Assembly (NCBI RefSeq): GCF_000015165.1
Contig: NC_009485.1
Coordinates: 7,025,501 to 7,089,500, forward strand
Direction of reading: 5' to 3'
Source: Bradyrhizobium sp. BTAi1
GTDB taxonomy: Bacteria > Pseudomonadota > Alphaproteobacteria > Rhizobiales > Xanthobacteraceae
DNA: 64,000 bases
Part shown: in pieces, positions 53,363-64,000 of the stretch
How the letters are laid out: each line of letters starts with the position of its first letter
How positions within the stretch are numbered: position 1 is the first letter of the stretch
Notes under the pieces: generated by a model
Told to the model about the DNA's origin: nothing
What the model saw: only the letters and a program-made list of their open reading frames with translations
The model's database searches: none
Position numbers and translations under genes: made by a program

Positions 53363-53400
53363 GTGCCCAATTCCTGCCCGTTTCTTGCCCGTGAGCTTGA

Positions 53401-56865
<3,465 letters not shown>

Positions 56866-57076
56866 TCGCGCCGCGCGGGCAACCGCCGGCTAAGCGATTG
56901 GCAATAATCGGCAATAAAGCCTCACGGCAGGAACTCGCCGCCCCGTTCGATGTTGGTCCGGCCTTTCGTGGTCCGGTATGATCGGGGTTTCGGGCTTTGC
57001 ATTGGGCCGCAAAGGCCTATTCTGAAGATGCTGATCGTGCGCGCCCCTTGCCCGCACGACTGAAGGACGAGAAGAA

Positions 57077-57553
57077 ATGGTCGAAAAGGTTCCCATGACC
57101 TCGGGCGGCTACGCCGCGCTTGAGAACGAGCTGAAGCAGCGCCAATCGGTGGACCGCCCGCGCATCATCGAGCACATCGCCGAGGCGCGCTCGCATGGCG
57201 ACCTGTCGGAGAACGCGGAATATCACGCCGCCAAGGAAGAGCAGTCGCACAATGAAGGCCGCATTGCGGAGCTTGAGGACAAGCTCGCGCGCGCCGACGT
57301 GATCGACGTCACGAAGCTCTCCGGCGAGACGATCAAGTTCGGCGCGACCGTGACCCTGATCGACGAGGACACCGAGAAGAAGACGGTCTGGCAGATCGTC
57401 GGCGAGGTCGAAGCAGACGCCAAGAAGGGCAAGATCTCCATCACCTCCCCGCTCGCCCGCGCCCTCATCGGCAAGAAGATGGGCACCACGGTCGAGGTGA
57501 TGGCGCCCGGCGGCGCCAAGTCCTACGAAATCGCCAAAGTCGAATGGCGCTGA
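57077..57553 (+). CDS. greA: Transcription elongation factor GreA
   Basis: 158 aa. N-terminal coiled coil with VPMTSGGYAALENELKQRQS, HIAEARSHGDLSENAEYHAA and EEQSHNEGRIAELEDKLARA, where the acidic tip residues D and E of GDLSENAEY act in the polymerase secondary channel. The C-terminal FKBP-like domain (ISITSPLARALIGKKMGTTV) is complete. It rescues backtracked polymerase by stimulating RNA cleavage. ATG 57077 has GAGAAG upstream. Follows carB on the same strand and ends with a strong terminator. Confidence 0.97.
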   Translation: MVEKVPMTSGGYAALENELKQRQSVDRPRIIEHIAEARSHGDLSENAEYHAAKEEQSHNEGRIAELEDKLARADVIDVTKLSGETIKFGATVTLIDEDTEKKTVWQIVGEVEADAKKGKISITSPLARALIGKKMGTTVEVMAPGGAKSYEIAKVEWR

Positions 57554-57577
57554 GGCGCGGCCGCATCGCGGTCACGA

Positions 57578-57612
57578 AACCAAGGGCCGCGCGGATCGCG
57601 CGGCCCTTGGTT
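57578..57612 (+). terminator. Intrinsic terminator after greA
   Basis: A perfect 16-bp stem (57578-57593 with 57597-57612), loop GAT, followed by GTTTC. The stem is unusually long and begins AACCAAGGGCCGCGCG. Confidence 0.85.
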
Positions 57613-57674
57613 GTTTCAGCCCTTTGTTGTTTCAGCCCTTTGTCGTTTCGGCGCTGGGTCGTTTCAGCCCTGGC
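57611..57674 (+). repeat. 16-bp tandem repeat, four copies
   Basis: TTGTTTCAGCCCTTTG is present exactly at 57611-57626 and 57627-57642, then as diverged copies at 57643-57658 and 57659-57674. It begins in the 3' arm of the greA terminator. No coding function. Confidence 0.85.
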
Positions 57675-57838
57675 AACGACCGAGACCGTCAGTTCGACAG
57701 TACACGTTCAATTCATCGCAGGTGGCGACACACCCGCGTGACGCAGTACCGCTAATGGGCTAATTCATGGCAGACGGCCGCCGCAACGATCGGTCCGGCC
57801 GCCACATCATGATTTTTCTGGTTGGGGGACAATCACAC

Positions 57839-58243
57839 ATGGAGCAGATGCTCTCGAAATGGCAGCCGGCTGTGCTCAGCCTGTTTCGCTTCATCACCGG
57901 CCTGCTGTTGTTTCAATACGGCGTGGCCAAGATCTTCAAGTTTCCGGTCATCCCGTACTTCGCCAACATCCCGCCTCTGATTTACACGGCAGGCATGCTC
58001 GAACTCGTGCTTGGCGCGCTGCTCATCGTCGGCCTGTTCACCAGGCCCGTCGCGTTCATCCTCTCGGGCGAGATGGCCTTCGCCTATTTCATGGGCCACA
58101 TGTTCAAGACCGGAGAGCCTGTCTGGCTGCCACTCCTGAACAACGGCACCGCGGCGATCGCGTTCTGCTTCTCCTGCCTCTACCTTGCGACCGCGGGCGG
58201 CGGCCCGATCAGCCTGGATGCGCTGCTGCGCAAGAAGAGCTGA
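57839..58243 (+). CDS. DoxX-family membrane protein
   Basis: 134 aa from ATG 57839 with GGGGGA upstream. Four membrane helices in the DoxX pattern: VLSLFRFITGLLLFQYGVAK, IYTAGMLELVLGALLIVGLF, RPVAFILSGEMAFAYFMGH and PLLNNGTAAIAFCFSCLYLA. The motif FRFITGLLLFQYGVAKIF and the E in LELVLG are conserved in the family. DoxX proteins take part in redox or quinone-linked processes, with the exact role uncertain. Single gene, no operon seen. Confidence 0.85.
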   Translation: MEQMLSKWQPAVLSLFRFITGLLLFQYGVAKIFKFPVIPYFANIPPLIYTAGMLELVLGALLIVGLFTRPVAFILSGEMAFAYFMGHMFKTGEPVWLPLLNNGTAAIAFCFSCLYLATAGGGPISLDALLRKKS

Positions 58244-58384
58244 GCTCCCGCTCCGTCGATGATCATTCCGGGGCGTCGCGACAGCAGTCCCCGGAATGCC
58301 AGACCGGTCCAGGTCATGATGCGTTTTCACGGAACCGCATCATGACCTTATCTCTTTGTTTGAGAATGATCTTTGGATCATGCT

Positions 58385-58864
58385 CTAGCTGCGCACCTTC
58401 ACCTCGAGCGGCACCGCGGCATCATATTTGGAATTGTGCAGCACCAGCGAGGTCCGGACGTTGCGCACGTGCGGCGCCGCAGTCAGGTGCGTTACGAACT
58501 CCTGAAAGGTCGCCATGTCAGGTGCCACGCATTTCAGGATGAAATCGACCTCGCCGGACAGCATCCAGCATTCCCGCACCAGGGGCTCGGCGCGAACGAA
58601 CTCCTCGAAGGCCTTCAGGTCGGCATCAGCCTGACTCGACAGATGCACCGAAGCGAAGACGGTGACGTCGAAGCCAAGCTTGCGCGGATCGAGCAGACCT
58701 CGATAGCCGGTGATGTAGCCCTCTTCCTCCAGAGTCCGCACACGCCGCAGACAGGGCGGCGGCGAAATTCCGACGCGCTTGGCCAGTTCCACATTGGTGA
58801 TCCTGCCATCGGCCTGGATCTCGCTCAGGATTTTGAGGTCGATTTCGTCAAGATTCTTGGACAC
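58385..58864 (-). CDS. Lrp/AsnC-family regulator
   Basis: 159 aa from GTG 58864 (VSKNLDEIDLKI); a longer frame to 58921 has no ribosome site. HTH: LDEIDLKILSEIQADGRITN, VELAKRVGISPPPCLRRVRT. The C-terminal ligand/oligomer domain (RAM) has YRGLLDPRKLGFDVTVFASV, ECWMLSGEVDFILKCVAPDM and NVRTSLVLHNSKYDAAVPLE. It is divergent from trxB; an Lrp gene beside trxB recurs in Rhizobiales to my knowledge. Probably amino-acid responsive. Confidence 0.9.
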   Translation of the reverse strand: MSKNLDEIDLKILSEIQADGRITNVELAKRVGISPPPCLRRVRTLEEEGYITGYRGLLDPRKLGFDVTVFASVHLSSQADADLKAFEEFVRAEPLVRECWMLSGEVDFILKCVAPDMATFQEFVTHLTAAPHVRNVRTSLVLHNSKYDAAVPLEVKVRS

Positions 58865-59149
58865 GGGGCGCGGGGGGCTGGCGGGAACAAGCGGGAGACG
58901 TGATCCGCGGGTGGGTGGCAACTCTCTTAGCGCAAGCCGGTCAATTTGCGCAATTTTATTACTCTAGATTTCCCCTGTTGACCGGCTCGTGAAGGGAAAA
59001 TTCGCCGAGATGCGTTGCAATTCTTGCATAGCTTGCCAGATGGCTTAGACTTGGATTTGACATTTTCGATGGGGCTTCGGGGGCGTTCTTTGCGCATTCC
59101 GCTCGCTGCGTCGTCAATCTCCCCCTTTTTCCAGCGAGTCATCGTTCCC

Positions 59150-60115
59150 ATGCAAGCTCCGATCCATGCCAAAGTCGTCATCATCGGGTCCGGCCCTGCC
59201 GGCTACACGGCGGCGATTTACGCGGCACGGGCGATGCTGGAGCCGGTGCTCATCCAGGGCATCCAGCCGGGCGGTCAGCTGACCATCACGACCGACGTCG
59301 AGAACTATCCGGGATTTGCCGACGTCATCCAGGGCCCCTGGCTGATGGAGCAGATGGAAAAGCAGGCGACCCATGTCGGGGCGCAGATCAAGATCGACCT
59401 CGTGACCAGGCTGGAGCTGGCGCAGCGCCCGTTCCGCCTGACCTGCGATTCCGGCGACGTCTATCTCGCCGAGACGGTCATCCTGGCCACCGGCGCCCAG
59501 GCGCGCTGGCTGGGGCTCCCCTCCGAGGAAACGTTCAAGGGGTTCGGCGTCTCGGCCTGCGCCACCTGCGACGGCTTCTTCTATCGCGGCAAGGAAGTCA
59601 TCGTCGTCGGCGGCGGCAATACGGCGGTCGAAGAAGCGCTGTTCCTGACCAACTTTGCCTCGACCGTCACGGTCGTGCATCGCCGCGATCATTTCCGCGC
59701 CGAGCGGATCCTGCAGGAGCGCCTGTTCAAGCATCCCAAGATCAAGGTCGTCTGGGACAGCGCGCTGGACGAGATCTGCGGCGCCAGCAATCCGTCCAAG
59801 GTCACGCATGTCCGGCTCAAAAACGTCAAGACCGGCGCCGTCTCCGAACTGCCGGCCGACGGCGTCTTCGTCGCCATCGGCCATGCACCGGCGACGGAGC
59901 TCGTCGCCGGCCAGCTCAAGCTGAAGCCATCCGGCTATGTCGAGGTCGTGCCAGGCACGACGGCGACCTCCGTCCCCGGGGTGTTCGCGGCCGGCGACGT
60001 CGCCGACGAAACCTATCGGCAGGCGATCACCGCCGCCGGCATGGGATGCATGGCCGCGCTCGAGGCCGAACGCTTCCTCGCCCACGCCGCGAGCGAACGC
60101 GCCGCTGCTGAATGA
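59150..60115 (+). CDS. trxB: Thioredoxin-disulfide reductase
   Basis: 321 aa from MQAPIHAKVV at 59150. FAD site VVIIGSGPAGYTAAIYAARA, redox pair C137/C140 in SACATCDGFFYRG, NADPH site EVIVVGGGNTAVEEALFLTN with the HRRDHFRAER loop, and the FAD-binding end VPGVFAAGDVADETYRQAIT. It transfers electrons from NADPH to thioredoxin in the cytosol. The open frame before 59150 is unlikely to be translated. Seven bases separate it from the LysR gene, so they may be co-transcribed. Confidence 0.96.
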   Translation: MQAPIHAKVVIIGSGPAGYTAAIYAARAMLEPVLIQGIQPGGQLTITTDVENYPGFADVIQGPWLMEQMEKQATHVGAQIKIDLVTRLELAQRPFRLTCDSGDVYLAETVILATGAQARWLGLPSEETFKGFGVSACATCDGFFYRGKEVIVVGGGNTAVEEALFLTNFASTVTVVHRRDHFRAERILQERLFKHPKIKVVWDSALDEICGASNPSKVTHVRLKNVKTGAVSELPADGVFVAIGHAPATELVAGQLKLKPSGYVEVVPGTTATSVPGVFAAGDVADETYRQAITAAGMGCMAALEAERFLAHAASERAAAE

Positions 60116-60122
60116 ACTGAAG

Positions 60123-61046
60123 ATGCCACGATCACGGGATGGATTTACGGATATGGATTGGGACAAGCTGAAGGTGTTTCACGCAGCGGCGGAAGCTGGC
60201 AGCTTCACGCATGCCGGGGAGCAGCTCGGGCTGTCGCAATCGGCAGTGTCACGCCAGGTCAGCGCGCTCGAGCAGGAACTGGCGGTGTCGCTGTTTCATC
60301 GTCACGCCCGCGGGCTGATCCTCACCGAGCAAGGCGACCTCTTGTTCCGGACCGCGCATGACGTCTTCATGCAGTTGCAGGCGGCGCGGGCCAAGCTCAC
60401 CGACAGCCGCGAGCGGCCGAGCGGCGATCTCAAGATCACCACCACGCCGGGCGTCGGCATCAACTGGCTGATCCCACGGCTCGGCGAATTCACCTCGCTC
60501 TATCCGGAGATCCGGATCTCGCTGATCGTCACCGACGAAGAGCTCGATCTCTCGATGCGCGAGGCCGACGTTGCGATTCGTACCCGCAAGCCGACGCAGC
60601 CCGACCTGATTCAGCGCAAGCTGTTCGCGATCAGCTTCCACGCTTACTGCTCCCCGGAATATGTGAAGCGGTTCGGCACGCCGAGGACACTCGACGAACT
60701 CGACGACCACCGCATCATCATGCTTGCGGACGGCCAGGTCGCCCCGCATCTGCAGAACCGCAGCTGGCTTGTCGATGCCGGGCGTAACGGCTCTGGTCCT
60801 CGCGAAGCCTATTTCAGGGTCAACAATATCCTCGGACTGGTGCGCGCCTGCCAACAGGGTCTCGGCATCGCCGCGCTGCCCGACTATCTGGTCGAAGAAA
60901 ACAGCCGGCTGGTGCAGCTGTTCGGCGAGTCCGATTCAATCCAGCTCGACACCTACTTCGTCTATCCCGAGGAGTTGAAAACGGTGGCGCGCGTGCAAGT
61001 GTTCCGTGACTTCGTCGTGAGCAAAGCGCAGCGCTGGCCGGCCTGA
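60123..61046 (+). CDS. LysR-family transcriptional regulator
   Basis: 307 aa from ATG 60123 (ATG 60153, MDWDKLKVF, is a good alternative). N-terminal HTH: KLKVFHAAAEAGSFTHAGEQ, LGLSQSAVSRQVSALEQELA, VSLFHRHARGLILTEQGDLL. The effector domain starts near GDLKITTTPGVGINWLIPRL and extends to VYPEELKTVARVQVFRDFVV. It directly follows trxB on the same strand, unlike the usual divergent LysR layout, so its target is unclear. A terminator follows about 170 bp later. Confidence 0.92.
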   Translation: MPRSRDGFTDMDWDKLKVFHAAAEAGSFTHAGEQLGLSQSAVSRQVSALEQELAVSLFHRHARGLILTEQGDLLFRTAHDVFMQLQAARAKLTDSRERPSGDLKITTTPGVGINWLIPRLGEFTSLYPEIRISLIVTDEELDLSMREADVAIRTRKPTQPDLIQRKLFAISFHAYCSPEYVKRFGTPRTLDELDDHRIIMLADGQVAPHLQNRSWLVDAGRNGSGPREAYFRVNNILGLVRACQQGLGIAALPDYLVEENSRLVQLFGESDSIQLDTYFVYPEELKTVARVQVFRDFVVSKAQRWPA

Positions 61047-61218
61047 AATTGTGCATGTCTGACATGCGACCTACATGGTTGCTGCAACGCCGTGTCGAAG
61101 CCCATACTGCAACTGTGCTGAGCGTTGGCGTTGCGCATTGTCCCCCTCCTCCAGTGGCGCGAGCGCTCAGAATCCCTCTTGGAAGGTGATTGTGTCGGCC
61201 GCGTTGGCCAATACCTCC

Positions 61219-61249
61219 AGCCGGGCTCATTGGGCCCGGCTATTTTTTT
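61219..61249 (+). terminator. Intrinsic terminator downstream of the LysR gene
   Basis: AGCCGGGC (61219-61226), seven-base loop, GCCCGGCT (61234-61241) and a run of seven T. Confidence 0.88.
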
Positions 61250-61340
61250 GCTCAGCTGGTTTTCTGCCGAGCTGTTTTGCTGTTTGTTTCTGCGTGTCCG
61301 CCAATGCCGCATTGACAGCATCGGCAGCTCCGCGCATGTA

Positions 61341-61410
61341 GGTGGCATGTCCACATTTTCGAGCGCCACCTTGTCGTCGAAAAAAGCTCCCCTTCCGGGG
61401 ACATGTGGAC
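61341..61410 (+). other. Nested inverted repeats between two terminators (possible small RNA)
   Basis: GTCCACAT (61349-61356) pairs with ATGTGGAC (61403-61410); inside, TTTTCGA (61356-61362) pairs with TCGAAAA (61377-61383); GGTGGC (61341-61346) could instead pair with GCCACC (61364-61369). The stems are mutually exclusive in part. The segment lies between terminators at 61219-61249 and 61455-61479, upstream of the DapA-family gene. No protein is supported here. Confidence 0.4.
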
Positions 61411-61454
61411 GCGCGCGCTAGAATCGTCCGAAACTTCACCGCCGCATCACCAAG

Positions 61455-61479
61455 CCCCGCCGCTCAGACGGGGTTTTTT
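61455..61479 (+). terminator. Intrinsic terminator upstream of the DapA-family gene
   Basis: CCCCG (61455-61459) and CGGGG (61469-61473) with a run of six T. Together with the preceding structured region it would end a short transcript about 40 bp before the next gene. Confidence 0.7.
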
Positions 61480-61519
61480 CATGTCCCGTCTCCGGCACTC
61501 AGACCCAGGGAGATGGACC

Positions 61520-62440
61520 ATGACCACGACGCGAACGCAATTGCAGGGACTTTGGCTGCCACTGATCACGCCGTTTCACAACGGCGCGCTCGATGAAGCA
61601 TCGCTGCGCAACCTGATCCGCCACTACGCCGCCAAGCCCATCGACGGCGTGGTGCTGGGCGCGACCTCGGGCGAAGGACTGACACTGTCTTGGGACGAGC
61701 GCATGTGTGTGGTCAGCGTGGTCCATGACGAGGTCGCCGCGGCTGGCCGGCCGCTGCCGCTCTGCCTCGGAATTGGCGGGGTGGCGACGTCCGATCTGAT
61801 CGAGGCGCTCGATCGCACCACCTCATGGCCGATCGATTTCTATCTGATCTCGAGCCCGCCTTATGTGCGCCCATCGCAGCGCGGACTGCTGGCGCATTTC
61901 ACGGCGCTGGCTGATCATGCTGCGCACCCGATCATCCTCTACAACATTCCCTATCGATCGGCGGTCGGGATCGACAACGACACAATGCTGCGGCTCGCCG
62001 AACATCCGATGATCGCGGGCCTGAAGGATTGTTGCGCCAACCGCGCGCAAACGCGCGACCTGATCGCGCGCCGGCCAGCGCAGTTCCGGATCCTGACCGG
62101 AGAGGACGCTCAGAGCTTCGATGCGCTACAGGCCGGCGCGGACGGCGCCATCCTGCTCTCGGCCCATCTGGAGACGGAGACATTTGCTGCGATCCTGCGG
62201 CACGTGAAGGACGGTCGACATGATCACGCCGCGGCGGGCTGGGCGCAGGTCGAGGATCTCACACGCCTGCTGTTCACCGAGCCGAGCCCTGCGCCTGCCA
62301 AGTACTGGCTGGCGCGGACAGGCGTGATCGCCAGCGCCGAAGTGCGGCTGCCGATGGTGGAGGTGAGCCCCGAGCTCGCCGCCCGGCTGGACCAGGAGAT
62401 CCAGCACCGCACGGCGATGGCGCAAAGCCGCGTCGCCTGA
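61520..62440 (+). CDS. DapA-family aldolase (dihydrodipicolinate synthase-like)
   Basis: 306 aa from ATG 61520 with AGGGAGAT upstream. The (beta/alpha)8 lyase has LWLPLITPFHNGALDEASLR, the GATSGEGLTLSWDER loop, the Tyr-containing ILYNIPYRSAVGI and the Schiff-base Lys in AGLKDCCANRAQ. It makes or breaks C-C bonds of pyruvate-type substrates; in lysine synthesis it condenses pyruvate with aspartate semialdehyde. Several paralogues are usual in Rhizobiales and no other lysine gene is near, so the substrate is not certain. Confidence 0.88.
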   Translation: MTTTRTQLQGLWLPLITPFHNGALDEASLRNLIRHYAAKPIDGVVLGATSGEGLTLSWDERMCVVSVVHDEVAAAGRPLPLCLGIGGVATSDLIEALDRTTSWPIDFYLISSPPYVRPSQRGLLAHFTALADHAAHPIILYNIPYRSAVGIDNDTMLRLAEHPMIAGLKDCCANRAQTRDLIARRPAQFRILTGEDAQSFDALQAGADGAILLSAHLETETFAAILRHVKDGRHDHAAAGWAQVEDLTRLLFTEPSPAPAKYWLARTGVIASAEVRLPMVEVSPELAARLDQEIQHRTAMAQSRVA

Positions 62441-62610
62441 AGCGTCTCCGCCGCGTTCGTCGGCTTTGCCCCGAACGCGGCCCGGATGCTCGGCCGCAGC
62501 CGCGCGCTACCGCGGACAACGAGCGGGGACGACTTGCGTGGTTAATCCGAACTAACGGTCACGATCAAATGCCGCGCCGCCGGCAACCTGATGTTTAAAG
62601 ATGTTCGGCT

Positions 62611-62781
62611 ATGGATGTTGAAAACGTCAGAGAACGCGGGGGCGTCGTGGCTTTGCAGGATCATCCATACCCTGAGCAGCAGGGGTTCAGCACCGAAGAC
62701 ATTCTTTGGGCCGTCGGGATCTGGTCTGTCATCCTGACCCTGACGCCGGCGATCGCCTTCTATCTGCTGATGATCGCCTGA
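62611..62781 (+). CDS. 56-aa single-helix membrane protein
   Basis: Short ORF from ATG 62611. A soluble N-terminus (MDVENVRERGGVVALQDHPY) is followed by a membrane helix (DILWAVGIWSVILTLTPAIA, FYLLMIA) that runs to the stop. Clean codon pattern and topology suggest a real small protein, but no ribosome site is clear and no family is known to me. Confidence 0.5.
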   Translation: MDVENVRERGGVVALQDHPYPEQQGFSTEDILWAVGIWSVILTLTPAIAFYLLMIA

Positions 62782-62867
62782 GCGCCATTTCGCGGCGCTG
62801 AGCGGCCCATCGTCGGCCCTCGCGAGACGGCTGATTCCCCCGAAAGGGACGAAAGTCATCCGAAACG

Positions 62868-62891
62868 AAAAACGCGCGGAAGCCCGCGCGT
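62868..62891 (-). terminator. Intrinsic terminator after the ParA-type gene
   Basis: Read on the minus strand: ACGCGCGGG, short loop, CCGCGCGT followed by TTTTTCG. It lies 24 bp past the stop of the gene at 62915. Confidence 0.8.
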
Positions 62892-62914
62892 CGATGCGTG
62901 ATGACAGGCCGCGA

Positions 62915-63592
62915 TCAGGCCGCCTGCTTGTGCATGGCGCCATTGGCCGACACGGTGCCGCGAATCGCCTTCACCGAACGCTCGATCGCCGCCCAGAGAC
63001 GCGCGATCTCGGCAGCAGCCCGCCCTTCGGCGTAGTATTCGCGCACGCCTTCACCCTGCCCCAGCGCCATCAGCAGATCGGCACGGTTGGTGATCTGCCC
63101 GCCCCACACCGGCGCCTTGAACTTCGCCAGGGCCTCGCGGGCGATGGTGACGATCGGGCTCTCGGCGTCGTCGCGGCGCGCCGGCGCACCGTTGAGAACG
63201 ACGGCATAGGGCTTGCGCGCCGAGCGGCAGGTCTGAATGGTTTCCTGGACCGCATTGACGTCGAACACACCGGGACGAGCCGGGATGATCACCATGGTCG
63301 CGTTCTTGATCGCATCTTCGACGACGGCCGATACGGTCGGAGGCGTATCGATCAGCACCCATTCGACGCCGTCGCGGCGGGCCGCGGCGACGATCGCGCT
63401 GACCGAGTTTACCGCCGTCTTGATCGGCGGCTCGTTGGTGCCGCGCAGCTTGTGCCAGAGCGTCAGCGACCCCTGAGGGTCGGCATCGATGAGCAGACAA
63501 GACTTGCTCGCCTTGATCTGCGCAGCGAGATGGGCGGCCAGGGTGCTCTTGCCTGAACCGCCCTTACGCGATGCGAAAACAATAACGTTCAT
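62915..63592 (-). CDS. ParA/MinD-family ATPase
   Basis: 225 aa. Deviant Walker A SRKGGSGKSTLAAHLAAQIK (residues 8-27), Walker A' LLIDADPQGSLTLW, and Walker B VLIDTPPTVSAV with VIIPARPGVFDVNAV after it. No N-terminal HTH, so it is not a plasmid ParA repressor of type Ia. No parB or centromere repeats are nearby, which suggests a chromosomal orphan ParA that positions a cell component, such as a cluster or replication factor. A terminator follows. Confidence 0.9.
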   Translation of the reverse strand: MNVIVFASRKGGSGKSTLAAHLAAQIKASKSCLLIDADPQGSLTLWHKLRGTNEPPIKTAVNSVSAIVAAARRDGVEWVLIDTPPTVSAVVEDAIKNATMVIIPARPGVFDVNAVQETIQTCRSARKPYAVVLNGAPARRDDAESPIVTIAREALAKFKAPVWGGQITNRADLLMALGQGEGVREYYAEGRAAAEIARLWAAIERSVKAIRGTVSANGAMHKQAA

Positions 63593-64000
63593 ACCTTGGC
63601 CTCCAGATTGACCCCGGCAGCGAAAATGAATCAGCGGACTGATTCGCGGAAGATAAATTTAGCGATTGTTAAGGCGTAACTCCTGATTGCCGAAACGGAT
63701 TGGTTTTTGAGTCACACCGAGAGCAACCCTCCAGCGGATCCGGGGCTGCGCGCCGTGACAACATGAGGTCTGCCGTGATCGTCTTTGCATTTTGAAGATG
63801 CATCGCGCGTGAACAGAACGAGTCCGCGCATCGACATCCGTTCCATCTGCTTTCCGATGCAGTTGCATGCCGGTCTCCCCCCGCATCGGGTGGCCTTGCC
63901 GAACCGGGGCGAGTTCCCACCGGATGTCAGCCAGAATGCCGTCGGATCTCGTGGAGGTTGCATGTGACCGTCGACGCGAGTTGAGCAGCGAAGGACATGC
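63593..64000. other. Region upstream of the ParA-type gene, to the window end
   Basis: 408 bp. Contains the promoter side of the ParA-type gene; several short ORFs of about 60-85 codons on both strands overlap each other, none with a recognisable product or ribosome site. I see nothing else that I can support. Confidence 0.4.

Noticed and set aside
61227..61439. 70-codon minus-strand ORF across the structured region
   Set aside because: No ribosome site or family; it starts and ends within hairpins that better explain the sequence.
63659..63967. Overlapping short ORFs on both strands near the window end
   Set aside because: Three frames are open over the same 300 bp, none with a ribosome site or known product.

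Overview
The window is chromosomal DNA from a high-GC alphaproteobacterium, most likely Bradyrhizobium or a close relative. I infer this from family-level recognition of rpoH, rpoD, dnaG, carA, carB, greA and trxB, from Rhizobiales-type families (DUF817, DUF6476, DUF1127, DUF2189, MocR) and from GC-rich palindromic intergenic repeats. No database search was run.

Layout. 1-658 is the edge of a chemotaxis locus (cheY, cut by the window start, and a STAS protein). 660-16440 is an accessory region at a tRNA-Glu(CTC) gene. Its left part (about 660-4687) holds a frameshifted IS66-type transposase relic, an XRE regulator with operator-like repeats, a small unknown ORF, an AlpA-like protein and tyrosine integrase A. 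Its right part (4648-16440) is an 11.8-kb element bounded by an 18-bp direct repeat of the tRNA 3' end. It carries a zinc-ligand protein next to a trypsin-like protease, a serine recombinase, paired small membrane proteins, a lone phage tail-collar protein, a winged-helix regulator, a DExx helicase and integrase B beside the tRNA. I read this as two elements stacked at one tRNA.

16500-64000 is mainly core chromosome: rluD-like, rpoH, amidase, diguanylate cyclase, response regulator, SDR and lytic transglycosylase (17-25 kb); small conserved proteins and DUF817 (25-28.4 kb); an AT-richer insertion holding one 904-aa Hsp70-like gene (28.5-31.2 kb); rpoD-dnaG (31.4-35.9 kb); metabolic and regulatory genes (36-46 kb); GatB/YqeY and carA (46.5-48.4 kb); a BigR/SqrR-type sulfide-detoxification cluster (48.5-51.6 kb); dps, a methyltransferase, an odd tRNA-Cys-like gene, carB, greA and DoxX (51.6-58.2 kb); Lrp-trxB-LysR, a DapA-family gene and a ParA-type ATPase (58.4-63.6 kb).

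Best leads for something undescribed: the Hsp70-like protein, whose phosphate-1 motif lies near residue 591 instead of at the N-terminus; the zinc-ligand protein plus protease pair carried as island cargo; the satellite-like element with a lone tail-collar gene; and the tRNA-Cys-like gene with an abnormal anticodon arm, followed by a terminator just before carB.
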